The notes: a model not told the origin generated them from the letters alone. A stretch of DNA of 64,000 nucleotides from Deinococcus seoulensis (GCF_014648115.1 NZ_BMQM01000007.1:88894-152893); one strand, 5' to 3'. Counted from the stretch's first letter, positions 11,814 through 28,407 are shown. A program made the numbers and translations.

Positions 11814-12475
11814 AGCTGCTGCTGACCTCCGGTGGGGTCACGAACGCCAGCATTCACGCCGCGCTCGTGGAGATGCTGAGCAGACCCATCGCCGAGTGCC
11901 GGGCGCTGTGCATTCCCACCGCGCAGCACGGCCACCCCTGGTGCACGCCCGACACCGCGTGGCGTTTCGTCGCCGGACGCAGCCCCGCCCCGATGGTGGA
12001 CCTGGGCTGGGCCAGCGTGGGCCTGCTGGAACTCCTGGCGCTGCCGCACCGCCCCCGCGAGCAGTGGGAGGCGTGGGTGCGCGCCGCCGACGTGCTGCTC
12101 GTGGACGGCGGCGACGCGACCTTCCTGACCCACTGGCTGCGCCAGTCCGGGCTGGCCGACCTGCTCCCCGAGCTCAAGGACACCGTCTGGGTGGGCGTCA
12201 GTGCGGGCAGCATGGCCCTGACGCCCCGCGTCGGTTCGCAGTTCGTCTCGTGGGCCGGGGCGGACGGTGACGACCGCGGGCTGGGCCTCGTGGACGTCTC
12301 GATCTTCCCGCACCTGAACTACCCGGACTTCCCCGACAACCGCATGCCCAACGCCGAGGCCTGGGCCGCGCAGATCGGCGGGCCCGCCTACGCCCTGGAC
12401 GACCAGAGCGCCCTGCGGATCGTGGACGGCGTCACCCAGGTCATCTCGGAAGGGGAGTGGCGGGCGTTCCCGTGA
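11810..12475 (+). CDS. Peptidase S51 / dipeptidase E-like protein
   Basis: 221 aa. KLLLTSGGVTN at the start, VLLVDGGDATFL in the middle and the nucleophile elbow GVSAGSMAL (Ser near residue 130) match the S51 family, whose members cleave Asp-Xaa dipeptides or cyanophycin. A later HLNYPDFPDNR segment supplies a likely catalytic His. The ATG overlaps the stop of the VOC gene (ATGA), so it is the third cistron of the operon. Cytoplasmic; no signal peptide. Confidence 0.82.
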   Translation: MKLLLTSGGVTNASIHAALVEMLSRPIAECRALCIPTAQHGHPWCTPDTAWRFVAGRSPAPMVDLGWASVGLLELLALPHRPREQWEAWVRAADVLLVDGGDATFLTHWLRQSGLADLLPELKDTVWVGVSAGSMALTPRVGSQFVSWAGADGDDRGLGLVDVSIFPHLNYPDFPDNRMPNAEAWAAQIGGPAYALDDQSALRIVDGVTQVISEGEWRAFP

Positions 12476-12547
12476 TCGCCACCTCACCGCCTCCGTCCGC
12501 CTGAACCGGCCCTCCCGACTTGGTGCGGGGGCGCGTATTCTCCCGGT

Positions 12548-14593
12548 ATGACCGCGCCCGATTCCCTTTCGCGTGATGTGTTGCTCACCTGCCCGCTGGA
12601 CTGCCCGGACGCCTGCCGCCTGAAGGTGACGGTGGGCCGCGCCGCGCCGGGCGGGCCGGAGCGGATGCTGAAGGTGACGGGGGACGCCGCGCACCCGGTC
12701 ACGAAGGGCTTCGCGTGCGCCAAGACCGTGCATTACCCGGCCCGCGCGAACCACCCGGACCGGCCGCTGTACCCCCTGAAACGCGTGAACGCCAAGACGG
12801 ACGCCGAGCCGGTCTGGGCGCGCGTGACCTGGGACGAGGCGCTGGACGACATCGCCGCGCGTCTGCGCACCCTGCTGGACACGCGTGGGCCGGGCAGCAT
12901 CCTGCGCTACAACTACGCCGGGACCATGGGCCTGATGGAGGGCACGCACGTGCACGCGCTGTTCCGCGCGCTGGGCGCCCCGGAACTGGACGAGACGATC
13001 TGCGCCACGGCGGGCACCGAGGCCTGGAGCCTGGGCTACGGCACGCGCTTCGGGGTGGACCCGGCGGACGTGGCGCACGCGCGGCTGATCGTGCTGTGGG
13101 GCATCAATTCCCTGAGCACGAACAGTCACCTGACGCCGCACCTGACGGCGGCCCGCAAGGCCGGGGCGCGGATCGTGTGCGTGGATCCGTACCGCAACCG
13201 CACGGCGGCGTTCGCGGACGAGCACCTGAAGATCCGGCCCGGCACGGACGCCGCGCTGGCGCTGGGCGTGATGCACGAACTGTTCGCGCACGGCTGGACG
13301 GACGAGGCGTACATCGCCGAGGCGACCACCGGCGTGGAGGAGCTGCGTGAGGCGGCCCGCGAGTGGACCCCCGAGCGCACCGCGCAGGTGACTGGGCTGG
13401 ACGCGGACGTGATCCGTGCGTTCGCCCGCGCGGTCGGCACGACGCGGCCCACGTACTTCCGGGTGGGGTACGGCATGACCCGCCACGAGCACGGCGGCAC
13501 GAACCTCCGCGCCGTGACGCTGATCCCCGCCCTGACCGGCGACTGGCGGCATCGGGGTGGAGGCTGCACCCTGAGCACCAGCGGCGCGTTCCGGCTGAAC
13601 CGCGCCCGCCTGGGGGCCGCGCACCTGATCCGCCCGGACGCGGCGCGCGTGAACATGAACGAGTACGCCGCCGCCCTGCACCCGGACCGGGGCTTCGGGG
13701 CGACGTTCATCTACAACTGCAACCCGGCGGTCGTCGCCCCGGATGCCGGGCGGGTCCGCGCGGGCCTGCAACGCGATGACCTGCTGGTCGTCGTGCTGGA
13801 ACAGGCGATGACTGAGACGGCGCGGCTGGCCGACTACCTGCTGCCCGCCACGACCTTCGCCGAGCACGCCGACGTGTACACCAGCTACGGGCACCACTGG
13901 CTGGGCTACAACCCCGCCACGCTGGACGCCCCCGGCGAGGCGCGCCCGAACTCCTGGGTGTTCCAGGAACTCGCGCGCCGCCTGGGCGTCACCGAGCCCA
14001 GCGTGTACTGGACGGTGGACGACCTGCTGGCCGAGCTGCTGACCACCGACCACCCCCTCGTGGCGGGCATCACGCCCGAGAGGTTGAAGGCCGAGGGCAG
14101 CGTCCGCCTGAACCTCCCCGAGGGGTTCCTGCCGTACGCGCACGGCGCGGAGACGCCCAGCGGGCGGGTGCAGCTCAGCCCCGCGCCCGCCCACCGTGAA
14201 CCCCTGGCGGCGTTGAGTGCCGAGTACCCGGTGCGGCTGCTCACGCCGCCCGCGCATCACTTCCTGAACAGCACGTACGGCAACCTGGCGAACCTGAACC
14301 GCGCCGAGGGTGGTGAACCGCACCTGCTGCTGCACCCAAGTGACGCGCAGGCGTCCGGCGTGACTGACGGGGCGCTCGCCACGCTGACCAGCGAGACCGG
14401 CAGCGTGCAGCGCCGCGTGAAGGTCACGGACGCCGCGCAGCCCGGCGCGGCCATCCTGGAGGGCACGTGGTGGGGCCTCAGCGCGCCGGACGGGCGCAGC
14501 ATCAACGAGCTCACCGCGCAGACCCTCACCGACCTGGGCGGCGGGAGCACCTTCCACAACACCCGTATCCGCATCGAGCCCGCGCAGGGCTGA
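12548..14593 (+). CDS. Molybdopterin-dependent oxidoreductase, DMSO-reductase family
   Basis: 681 aa. The N-terminal CPLDCPDAC plus a Cys about 40 residues later (FACAK) forms the 4Fe-4S site of the family. The molybdopterin regions (RYNYAGTMGLME, VLWGINS, CVDPYRNRTA) and a C-terminal dinucleotide-binding barrel (HHFLNSTYGN to LTDLGGGSTFHN) follow. There is no twin-arginine signal, so it is probably cytoplasmic. The -10 box TATTCT (12536-12541) lies 6 nt before the ATG, so the mRNA is probably leaderless. The electron partner and substrate are unknown; it resembles the uncharacterised YoaE-type group rather than nitrate or formate enzymes. Confidence 0.88.
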   Translation: MTAPDSLSRDVLLTCPLDCPDACRLKVTVGRAAPGGPERMLKVTGDAAHPVTKGFACAKTVHYPARANHPDRPLYPLKRVNAKTDAEPVWARVTWDEALDDIAARLRTLLDTRGPGSILRYNYAGTMGLMEGTHVHALFRALGAPELDETICATAGTEAWSLGYGTRFGVDPADVAHARLIVLWGINSLSTNSHLTPHLTAARKAGARIVCVDPYRNRTAAFADEHLKIRPGTDAALALGVMHELFAHGWTDEAYIAEATTGVEELREAAREWTPERTAQVTGLDADVIRAFARAVGTTRPTYFRVGYGMTRHEHGGTNLRAVTLIPALTGDWRHRGGGCTLSTSGAFRLNRARLGAAHLIRPDAARVNMNEYAAALHPDRGFGATFIYNCNPAVVAPDAGRVRAGLQRDDLLVVVLEQAMTETARLADYLLPATTFAEHADVYTSYGHHWLGYNPATLDAPGEARPNSWVFQELARRLGVTEPSVYWTVDDLLAELLTTDHPLVAGITPERLKAEGSVRLNLPEGFLPYAHGAETPSGRVQLSPAPAHREPLAALSAEYPVRLLTPPAHHFLNSTYGNLANLNRAEGGEPHLLLHPSDAQASGVTDGALATLTSETGSVQRRVKVTDAAQPGAAILEGTWWGLSAPDGRSINELTAQTLTDLGGGSTFHNTRIRIEPAQG

Positions 14594-14604
14594 GGGGAGA
14601 CCGC

Positions 14605-15147
14605 ATGCGTCCCCTGATCGTCACCGAGTTCGTGTCCCTGGACGGCGTCTACGAGGAACACTCGCCGTGGCGCGCCCCGTACGACCCGGACGACGGGCCG
14701 TTCAAACGCGACGAACTGTTCGCCAGCGGCGCGCTGCTGCTGGGCCGCACCACCTACGAGGAATTCGCCGTGTACTGGCCGACCGCGACGGGCGCGTTCG
14801 CGGACCGCATGAACGCCCTGCCGAAGTACGTGGCGACCACCCGCCCCGGCCCGCTGGCGTGGAACGCCACTTCACTCGGGCCGGACGTGCTGGCAGACGT
14901 GCAGGCGCTCAAGGCGCAGCCGGGCGGCCCGCTGCTGGTGTACGGCAGCGGCACCCTCGCCCAGACGCTCCTGCGCCGTGGGCTGGTGGACGAACTGCGC
15001 CTGATGGTCTTCCCGGTCGTGCTGGGGCGCGGCAAGCGCCTTCTCGACACGCTGGAACACCTGCCCCTGACCCTGCTGGAGACCCGCTCACTGGGCGCGG
15101 GCGTGCTGCTCCTCACGTACGGGCCGACGGCCGCGCCGGACGGCTAA
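14605..15147 (+). CDS. RibD C-terminal / dihydrofolate-reductase-like protein
   Basis: 180 aa. It starts IVTEFVSLDGVYEE and contains LLLGRTTYEEF, LLVYGSGTLAQTLL and a C-terminal DELRLMVFPVVLGRGKRL, the signature of the RibD_C NADPH-dependent reductase domain used alone. The Shine-Dalgarno GAGGGGAG sits about 5 nt before the ATG and 11 nt after the oxidoreductase stop, so it is probably the second gene of that operon. Substrate unknown. Its TAA overlaps the stop codon of the convergent DUF1801 gene. Confidence 0.85.
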   Translation: MRPLIVTEFVSLDGVYEEHSPWRAPYDPDDGPFKRDELFASGALLLGRTTYEEFAVYWPTATGAFADRMNALPKYVATTRPGPLAWNATSLGPDVLADVQALKAQPGGPLLVYGSGTLAQTLLRRGLVDELRLMVFPVVLGRGKRLLDTLEHLPLTLLETRSLGAGVLLLTYGPTAAPDG

Positions 15148-15524
15148 CGGCGTTTGCGCGCCGCCTGCGCCTGCTCGTTCGCGGCGGCGGCAGCGCGGAT
15201 CAGGTCGCGGAACGCAGTGTCGTCCAGGGCGGCCCCTTCGTGCAGGTCGATGGCGCGGCGCACCTTTCCGTCCAGGCTGGCGTTGAACAGCCCCGCCGGG
15301 TCGGGCAGGCTGGCCCCGCGCGGGAACGTGAGTTTCACGGCCCGCGCGTAACTCTCGCCCGTGCAGAGGATCCCTGCGTGCTCCCAGACCGGCACGCCGG
15401 GCGAGGTGGGTTTGGCCCACTTCACGCTCTCCTGCACGCCGGGCAGCGCTTCCCGGATCAGCCCCCGCACGTGGCGCAGGGTGTCGCCCCGCCAGTCGGT
15501 TGTCACCGGGTCGGGGTGGGTCAC
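15144..15524 (-). CDS. DUF1801 domain protein
   Basis: 126 aa from a GTG start. The IREALPGVQESVKWAKPTSP block, a hydrophobic middle strand and a C-terminal AIDLHEGAALDDTAFRDLIRAA helix fit DUF1801 (YdhG-like). A basic tail ends KRR. The start overlaps the stop of the ArsC-like gene upstream by 4 nt (GTGA), showing translational coupling. Its stop overlaps that of the convergent RibD-like gene by 3 nt, so the two transcripts must share their ends. Function unknown. Confidence 0.8.
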   Translation of the reverse strand: MTHPDPVTTDWRGDTLRHVRGLIREALPGVQESVKWAKPTSPGVPVWEHAGILCTGESYARAVKLTFPRGASLPDPAGLFNASLDGKVRRAIDLHEGAALDDTAFRDLIRAAAAANEQAQAARKRR

Positions 15525-15880
15525 GATCCGGCCAGCATGGCCTTCCAGCCTTCCAGGTCCTCTCCGACGGTCAGGTGCTTCCCGGCCCGCACCAGTGGCA
15601 GGCGCAGCAGCGCCGGGTCCTCGATCACCTTGGCGATCACGCCGTCCTCGGTGGTGCGCAGGTACGCGAGGTTGCTGCGCTCGTACGCCTTGCCGGTCAG
15701 GTCCAGCAGGGCGTTCAGGCCGAACTTCTGCACGAACCGGCCGAGCTCGCCCTTCGCGATGGGCCGCTCGTTCAGGTCCACGAAGTGAATCTTGATCTTG
15801 CGTTCCTTGAAGAACCGCTCGGCGGCGCGCGTCTCCTTGCTCTTGCGGGTGCCGAACACCTGTACCTGCAACTCACTCAT
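15521..15880 (-). CDS. ArsC/Spx-like thioredoxin-fold protein lacking catalytic cysteine
   Basis: 119 aa. QVQVFGTRKSKETRAAERFF, a mid-region RPIAKGELGRFVQKFG and a C-terminal PALLRLPLVRAGKHLTVG follow the ArsC/Spx fold. The position of the family's active-site Cys (usually CxxCRKA) reads RKSKETRAA here, and the whole protein has no cysteine. Arsenate reduction by the known mechanism is therefore unlikely; a Spx-like binding role is possible. The -10 box TACACT (15887-15892) lies 6 nt before the ATG. It is the first gene of a two-gene unit with DUF1801. Confidence 0.82.
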   Translation of the reverse strand: MSELQVQVFGTRKSKETRAAERFFKERKIKIHFVDLNERPIAKGELGRFVQKFGLNALLDLTGKAYERSNLAYLRTTEDGVIAKVIEDPALLRLPLVRAGKHLTVGEDLEGWKAMLAGS

Positions 15881-15902
15881 GCCTCAAGTGTAGGGGAGGC
15901 GT

Positions 15903-16898
<996 letters not shown>

Positions 16899-16974
16899 AA
16901 CAGAGAGTGTATCGCAACTTCGCTGCTAGCGGAATACGGTCTTTTCAGCCGGGCGGCCGCGTCCCGGCCGCGCG

Positions 16975-17670
16975 TCACGGGGTTGCGTACTCGCGGATCA
17001 GGCCCGGCAGGTCACGGTCCAGCGTGCCGTCCACTACCGCCCCGTTCCCGTACACCCGCACGAACCGCCCCCGGCCGTCCACCACGCTCACCTGATCCCC
17101 GTGCAGCCGCGCCGCCGCCGACGCACCCGCACCGACCGCCGCCGCGTTCTGCGCTCCCCCCGCGCCCTGCGCCGCGCCGCCCATGTGCGCGCTGTGATCC
17201 CCGGCCGGCATGGGCGCCACGTTCGCCACGAACATCACCCGCGCCGCCTCGTCGATGGTGGCCGCCTTCCCGGTCAGGCCCGTGAACGCCGGATCAAAGC
17301 GGTCCAGGTACGCCCGCACCACGTCCGGCGTGTCGAACGCCGGGTCCACCGTGACGAACTGCACCTGCACCCGCCCGCGCTGCTCCGGCGACAGCGCCGC
17401 GAGGCTGTTCTTCAGGCTGGCCAGCGTCACCGGGCACACGTCCGGGCAGCGCACGAACCCGTAGAACACCAGCCGCACCCGCCCGTCCGACGCGGCCAGC
17501 GTCGTCGTCGCCCCCCGGTCATCCACCAGCGGCAGGGCGGGCAGGGCCAGCGGCACGTCCAGCGCGTCCCCGCCCAGCACGCCCGGTGTCACCTGCCGGT
17601 ACACCAGCAGTCCCGCCAGCGCCGCCGCCACCACCAGAAGCACTGCCGTCAACCAACGCGAAACCGTCAT
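16975..17670 (-). CDS. Sco1/SenC copper chaperone for cytochrome oxidase
   Basis: 231 aa. A single N-terminal membrane anchor (about residues 6-26, LTAVLLVVAAALAGLLVY) leads to a thioredoxin fold with the copper motif CPDVC in GFVRCPDVCPVTL and a distal His (LHGDQVSVVD). A Met/His-bearing, Gly/Ala-rich loop (PMPAGDHSAHMGG) is inserted before that His and may also bind copper. It lies next to ctaD/coxB, so CuA assembly of this oxidase is the likely job. The -10 box TACCCT (17677-17682) is 6 nt before the ATG, so it has its own leaderless promoter. Confidence 0.92.
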   Translation of the reverse strand: MTVSRWLTAVLLVVAAALAGLLVYRQVTPGVLGGDALDVPLALPALPLVDDRGATTTLAASDGRVRLVFYGFVRCPDVCPVTLASLKNSLAALSPEQRGRVQVQFVTVDPAFDTPDVVRAYLDRFDPAFTGLTGKAATIDEAARVMFVANVAPMPAGDHSAHMGGAAQGAGGAQNAAAVGAGASAAARLHGDQVSVVDGRGRFVRVYGNGAVVDGTLDRDLPGLIREYATP

Positions 17671-17772
17671 GCCCGCAGGGTAGGGGAGAGGCGCGGGGTG
17701 GCGTGTCCCACGGCGGGGGAGCAGGACGCAGGCAGCGCCGACCTGCCGCCCACACGATGCCTCCCACACAAC

Positions 17773-17808
17773 GCGAAAGGGACGCCCTCTCAGGCGTCCC
17801 CCTTTCGC
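17773..17808 (-). terminator. Rho-independent-like hairpin after the cox operon
   Basis: GCGAAAGGG plus ACGCC (17773-17786) pair with GGCGT and CCCTTTCGC (within 17793-17808), a 14-bp stem with a 2-nt bulge. It lies 16 bp beyond the ctaD stop and just before the sco1 promoter, so it probably separates the two units. Confidence 0.65.
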
Positions 17809-17823
17809 TCCTACGGTCTGTGG

Positions 17824-20276
<2,453 letters not shown>

Positions 20277-20280
<4 letters not shown>

Positions 20281-21503
20281 TGGGTGCCTCCGCTGGCGTT
20301 CGCGCCGATGACCGGCGTTTCCCGCCAGTAGTCCGCTTCCTCGGGCAGTTTCAGGCTGCGCAGGTACGCGGCGATATCGTCAATCTCGTCGTCGGTCAGG
20401 ACGCCGCCCTTGAGTTTCTGGCCCTTGCTGAGGTACTCGCTGCCGTCGTAGGAGGGCATCAGGCTGCCGGGTTTCACGGTGGGGCTGTGCTTGATCCACT
20501 CGTGCAGCTGCTCTTTGGCCTTGGGCTCGGTCCACTGCGCGGCGCTCATGGCTTCCCACATGCCGGCACCCAGGGTGCGGCGCGTGCCGAAGAAGCTCAG
20601 GTCCGGCCCGGCCACACCGGCGGCGGGCGTGCCCTGCACGCGGTGGCAGGCGGCGCAGGCCACGGCGGCCGTGCTGGCCTTGCCCTGCATGAACAGCGCG
20701 TACCCGCGAGCCTCGGCGCTGCCGGGGTCGGGTTCGGGGGCGCGGTAGGCCTTCATGGCGGCCAGGGTCGCGTCGTAGCGGTCCTGATCGAGCGCGATGA
20801 CCTTGTACCGCATGTTGGCGTGCGAACCGCCGCACAGCTGCGAGCAGTTGCCCTGGTACACCCCGGCGCGTTCCGTGTCCACCTGCCAGGTTTTCTTGAC
20901 GGCGGGCATCGCGGCGCGCTGGCCACCGATGTTCGGCGCCCAGAAGCCGTGGATGACGTCGCCGCTGGTGATGGTCAGCGCGACCGGCTGCTTGGTCGGC
21001 ATGATGAACTCGTTGCCGTTGGTGACCACGCCGCCCGCGTCACTGGTGGTTTCGGGGTACGCGAAGTTCCACCAGAACTGCTTGCCCAGCACGTCGATCT
21101 TGGTGGCCTGCTCGGGCGTGGGGTTCAGGATCGCCATGGAGCGCACCGTCAGGATGCTCAGGCCGAACACGATCACCACGGGCACGGCCACCAGGATGAC
21201 CTCCAGGCGGTTGTTCCCGTGGAACTGCGCGGGGGGCGCGTCGTGCCTGTCCTCGCGGAACTTCTGCACGGTGTAGAACAGCGCGTACGACACGCCGACG
21301 AAGATGATGATCGACAGGACAATCGCCCAGACGCTCATCCACCAGATTTCGCGGTTGTAAGCAGACGACATGTCCCCGATGAACAGGGATTGGTTGGCCT
21401 GCTGACAGCCGGTGAGCAGTGTGGCGCCCAGCGCCGCCGCCGCGATGGGCCGCGTGATGGGTCGCCTCCGTGTGCCGCTGTGGCGGTGTTTGGTGGTGTT
21501 CAA
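20277..21503 (-). CDS. coxB: Cytochrome c oxidase subunit II with fused cytochrome c domain
   Basis: 408 aa from a TTG start. TTG is chosen because AGGAAAGGAG lies 5 nt upstream; a GTG two codons earlier would overlap that site. A lipobox (LLTGCQQ) suggests a lipoprotein signal, followed by two membrane helices. The CuA domain carries [11 protein letters not shown] with the paired Cys, His and Met. After a linker comes a cytochrome c domain with heme motif CAACH and a distal Met (SLMPSYDG). It accepts electrons from soluble cytochrome c and passes them to ctaD. First gene of the operon. Confidence 0.94.
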
Positions 21504-21526
21504 CTTCACTCCTTTCCTCTGCTTGC

Positions 21527-21532
21527 AGTCTA
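21527..21532 (-). promoter_or_regulatory. -10 box of the coxB-ctaD operon
   Basis: TAGACT on the minus strand, 23 nt before the TTG start with a strong Shine-Dalgarno between, so this mRNA should have a short leader, unlike most genes here. No good -35 is seen at 17 bp. A second candidate, TAGAAT, lies about 85 bp farther upstream next to a GACCGGTC palindrome. Between 21540 and 21792 nothing else coding is convincing. Confidence 0.45.
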
Positions 21533-21792
21533 AAGCGTCATACGGGGTTGTGCGCGTCACACGGAACGCCCACATGCGTCCTGCCAGAGCACAACACACG
21601 CCCCGAATTCTACCGACCGGTCAGGCATACCCCCCATGAGACACCATGAGGAACGGGCAAGTGTCCTGATGGCCTGCCAGTCGGCCCGGCGGACGCGCCT
21701 TCCGAACCCCGCTATCATGCCCAGCCGCCGCGCGCCGTGCATGAGGGACGCAGCAACCCCCGCCCACATCGTCCACCATGAAGCACCAATGA

Positions 21793-21926
21793 TACGGATT
21801 CCGTTTGTTTCGTTAACAACCCGGAACAGCACCGGGTTGCCAACTCCACGTCCGGAACCCGTTTTGCTCCTTCTCGCATCCGCTCGGATTGAATGGTCTT
21901 TGCAGCCCATTCAATCGGAGTCCGTA
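21793..21926 (-). mobile_element. Inverted-repeat element (MITE-like), copy c, 134 bp, reversed
   Basis: In reverse orientation to copies a and b. It starts TACGGATTCCGTTT and ends with GGAGTCCGTA, flanked by TGA at 21790-21792 and TGA at 21927-21929. The internal hairpin AACCCGG/CCGGGTT and the block TGCCAACTCCACGTCCGGAA are intact. It sits 50 bp past the end of ctaB and is not at a stop codon. Confidence 0.85.
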
Positions 21927-21979
21927 TGAGGCAGGCCCCGCCGGGAGAACGGCGAGGCCTGCACGGCGCACCAGTGTGG

Positions 21980-23931
<1,952 letters not shown>

Positions 23932-24139
23932 GTTTCACCTTCCTCGCCGCCAGAGCACCCTGGCGGGGCGGCGGTCAGCGCCTCGCATTCTACCCGCCCC
24001 CCCTGGCAGCCGATTGTCCCCCCGCTCCCGCCTGCCCCTGGCGCCGCTGGCTCTTCCCGGCAGGAGCCGCCCGCACCTGCACCCGCCGGGGGAAGGGGAG
24101 ACACCTGCCCTGCACCCACCCCCGTACACTGGGGCCGAT

Positions 24140-24622
<483 letters not shown>

Positions 24623-24762
24623 GCCCCGGCGCATTCCGGCACCTGGAACCTTCGGGCGCCGGGTGCCGCTCTGCTGTGGTGGCCACTGCTGTTGTTCCGC
24701 TGGACCGGACACCCCCGGAACGCCGGCCGGCCGCGTTCCGGGGCGGGCCTACACTGCGGGCC

Positions 24763-26007
<1,245 letters not shown>

Positions 26008-26057
26008 CACGGACGCCGGTTGAATGGACTGCAAAAGCCATTCAATCGGAGTCCGTA
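26008..26057 (+). mobile_element. Inverted-repeat element, copy d, 50-bp minimal form
   Basis: Only the left terminal repeat and its hairpin remain: CGGACGCCGGTTGAATGG pairs with CCATTCAATCGGAGTCCG around a 10-nt loop. It is flanked by TGA at 26005-26007 (the MFS stop) and TGC at 26058-26060, an imperfect duplication. It probably also folds in RNA downstream of the exporter gene. Confidence 0.8.
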
Positions 26058-26124
26058 TGCCGCGCCCTCGCCGCCAGCGGGGCGCAGTCCAGAAGCGTGC
26101 GGCGTGACCTGCTACCCTGCCCGC

Positions 26125-26946
26125 ATGAAACGCAGCATTCCGGAGTTACAGCACTCCGCCGCGCCGCTGGTGATGGTCACCGCCTACGATTACCCTGGCG
26201 GGCGGCACGCCGAGGCGGCCGGCGTGGACCTGATCCTGGTGGGCGACAGCCTGGGCAACGTGGTGCTGGGCTACGACAGCACCGCGCCCGTCACGCTGGG
26301 CGACATGATCCACCACGCCCGCGCGGTGCGGCGCGGCGCGCCCGGCACGTTCATGGTCGTGGACCTGCCGTTCGGCACGTACCACACGGGCGTGCAGGAC
26401 GCCATGCGCAGCGCCGTGCGGGTCATTCAGGAGACCGGCGCGGACGCCATCAAGATGGAAGGCGCCACGCCCGAGATCCTTCAGGTGGTGCAGACCCTGA
26501 CCCGCAACGGCATTCCCGTGATGGGTCACGTGGGCCTGATGCCGCAGACTGCGACCGCCCAGGGTGGCCTGCGCGTGCAGGGCAAGGACGACGACACGGC
26601 CCGCGCGACCCTGGAGGGTGCTGTGGCGCTGGAGGCCGCCGGGGCGTTCAGCGTGGTGCTGGAGGCCATTCCGGCCCGGCTGGCGAACCTGATCAGCGAA
26701 CGCCTGAGCGTGCCCACCATCGGCATCGGGGCGGGCGTCGGGTGCGACGGGCAGGTGCTCGTCACGCACGACCTGCTGGGCGTGTACGAGGGTGAGGACA
26801 AGAAGATCGCCAAACGCTACGCCGAGGTGGGCCGCCTGTCCCGCGAGGCCATCGAAGCCTACGCCGCCGAGGTGCGCGCCCGCGCCTTCCCCACAAAGGA
26901 GAACTCCTTCGTGATGAAGGACGACGTGCTGGGCAAACTGTACTGA
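26125..26946 (+). CDS. panB: 3-methyl-2-oxobutanoate hydroxymethyltransferase
   Basis: 273 aa TIM-barrel enzyme of pantothenate synthesis, adding a hydroxymethyl group from methylene-THF to ketoisovalerate. Motifs: [33 protein letters not shown] (Mg-binding Asp), [16 protein letters not shown] (catalytic Glu region), GHVGLMPQT and [14 protein letters not shown]. The -10 box TACCCT (26113-26118) is 6 nt before the ATG. No panC or panD is adjacent. Confidence 0.97.
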   Translation: MKRSIPELQHSAAPLVMVTAYDYPGGRHAEAAGVDLILVGDSLGNVVLGYDSTAPVTLGDMIHHARAVRRGAPGTFMVVDLPFGTYHTGVQDAMRSAVRVIQETGADAIKMEGATPEILQVVQTLTRNGIPVMGHVGLMPQTATAQGGLRVQGKDDDTARATLEGAVALEAAGAFSVVLEAIPARLANLISERLSVPTIGIGAGVGCDGQVLVTHDLLGVYEGEDKKIAKRYAEVGRLSREAIEAYAAEVRARAFPTKENSFVMKDDVLGKLY

Positions 26947-26986
26947 AGGCGGGGCCGGAGGGGCGAGCCTGCGCAGGCTTCGATCC

Positions 26987-27021
26987 GCCATCTGCCATCT
27001 GCCATCCGCTATCGGCCGTCT
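26987..27021. repeat. Heptad repeat array (GCCATCT-type), 5 units
   Basis: Five consecutive 7-bp units: GCCATCT twice, then GCCATCC, GCTATCG and GCCGTCT. The array ends 3 bp before the P450 -10 box TAGACT (27025-27030), so it covers the region where a -35 would lie. Related arrays are at 5976, 28404 and 55215. Confidence 0.7.
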
Positions 27022-27036
27022 GGTTAGACTCCGGGT

Positions 27037-28407
27037 ATGACTGCCTCTGCTACCGCTGCCCTGCCGCCGCGCCCGCCGGGCCTGCCTCTGGTGGGGCACG
27101 CGCCCGCCCTGATGCGGGACGTGCTGGGCTTCATGACCCGCATCAGCCGCGAGTACGGGGACGTGGTGCGCGTGGGGCTGGCTGGGCGCGAGGTCTGGGT
27201 GGTCAGTCACCCGGCCGACATCGAGACGCTGCACATCCAGACGGGCCGCCTGTTCGACAAGGGCCTTCAGCGCGACCCGCTGCTGGCCCGGCTGCTGGGC
27301 GGGGGCCTGCTGGTCTCGGAAGGGGACTTCTGGTTGCGGCAGCGGCGACTGGCGCAACCGGCCTTCCACAGCGCCCGCATTCAGGGGTACCTGAGTGTCA
27401 TGCAGGCGCAGACGCAGGCGCTCTGCCAGGACTGGGCGGCGGGCGGCGTGCGGGACGTCAATGCCGACCTGTCGAGCATGACCCTGCGGATCGTGATGCG
27501 CAGCGTGATGGGCCTCCCAGAGAACAGCGACCAGGTCGAGCGCATCTCACGCGCGCTGGACGACGCGCTGACCGGCTTCCGGCGCAACTACGGCGTGCCG
27601 CTCCCGGCGGGCCTGCCCACGCCCGCCCGCCGTCAGTTCCGGCGGGGCAGTGACGACATGGACGCCGTCATGAAGCAACTGATCGCCGGGCGCCGCGCGG
27701 CGGGCGGCACGCACGACGACCTGCTGGACATGCTGCTCTCGGCGCGGGACGACAGCGGGCAGCCCATGACCGACCCGCAACTGCTCGACGAGGTGAAGAA
27801 CATCCTGCTGGCCGGGCACGACACGACCGCCAGCACCCTGAGTTTCGCGCTGTACCTGCTCGCCACGCACCCAGACGCCGAGCAGCGGCTCGCGCAGGAG
27901 CTGAGCAGCGTGCTGGGCGGCGTGACAGGTGGCCGCCTGCCGGAACTGGGCGACCTGCGCAGCCTGCCGTTCCTGGACGCCGTCATCAAGGAAACGCTGC
28001 GCCTGTACCCGGCCGCGTGGAGCACGCAGCGCGAGGCGCGGCAGGAGGTGACGGTCGGCGGGTACGTCGCGCCGCCCGGCACGCTGTTCGTGATCAACCA
28101 CTGGGTCACGCAGCGCGACCCGCGTTTCTTCGACGCGCCCGGGGAATTCCGGCCGGAACGCTGGCTGGACGGCCTGGAAGCCCGCCTGCCCAAGTACGCG
28201 TACTTCCCGTTCGGTGGGGGTGGCCGCATCTGCATCGGCCGGGAGTTCGCGCGCCTGGAAGCCGCGGTCGCCCTGGCCGGACTGGTGCAGGCCTTCACGT
28301 ACCAGACCGTGCGGCCCCTGCGCCTGGAACCCGCCATCAGCCTGCGCCCACAGGGGGGCCTGCCCCTGCGCGTGCAACCCAGGCAAGGGGGAGCAGTGAA
28401 CGGTTGA
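27037..28407 (+). CDS. Cytochrome P450
   Basis: 456 aa heme-thiolate monooxygenase. The I-helix is LLAGHDTTAS, the K-helix ExxR is KETLR, and the heme loop FPFGGGGRICIGREFA carries the Cys ligand; it is wider than the usual FxxGxRxC because of an extra Gly run. No membrane anchor, so it is a soluble bacterial form. The -10 box TAGACT (27025-27030) lies 6 nt before the ATG. Deinococcus has a P450 (CYP287A1) that hydroxylates the carotenoid deinoxanthin; whether this is that enzyme cannot be decided here. No redox partner is adjacent. Confidence 0.93.
   Translation: MTASATAALPPRPPGLPLVGHAPALMRDVLGFMTRISREYGDVVRVGLAGREVWVVSHPADIETLHIQTGRLFDKGLQRDPLLARLLGGGLLVSEGDFWLRQRRLAQPAFHSARIQGYLSVMQAQTQALCQDWAAGGVRDVNADLSSMTLRIVMRSVMGLPENSDQVERISRALDDALTGFRRNYGVPLPAGLPTPARRQFRRGSDDMDAVMKQLIAGRRAAGGTHDDLLDMLLSARDDSGQPMTDPQLLDEVKNILLAGHDTTASTLSFALYLLATHPDAEQRLAQELSSVLGGVTGGRLPELGDLRSLPFLDAVIKETLRLYPAAWSTQREARQEVTVGGYVAPPGTLFVINHWVTQRDPRFFDAPGEFRPERWLDGLEARLPKYAYFPFGGGGRICIGREFARLEAAVALAGLVQAFTYQTVRPLRLEPAISLRPQGGLPLRVQPRQGGAVNG

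Noticed and set aside
11732..14557. 941-codon frame antisense to the molybdopterin oxidoreductase and its neighbours
   Set aside because: Spans several real genes and contains no domain.
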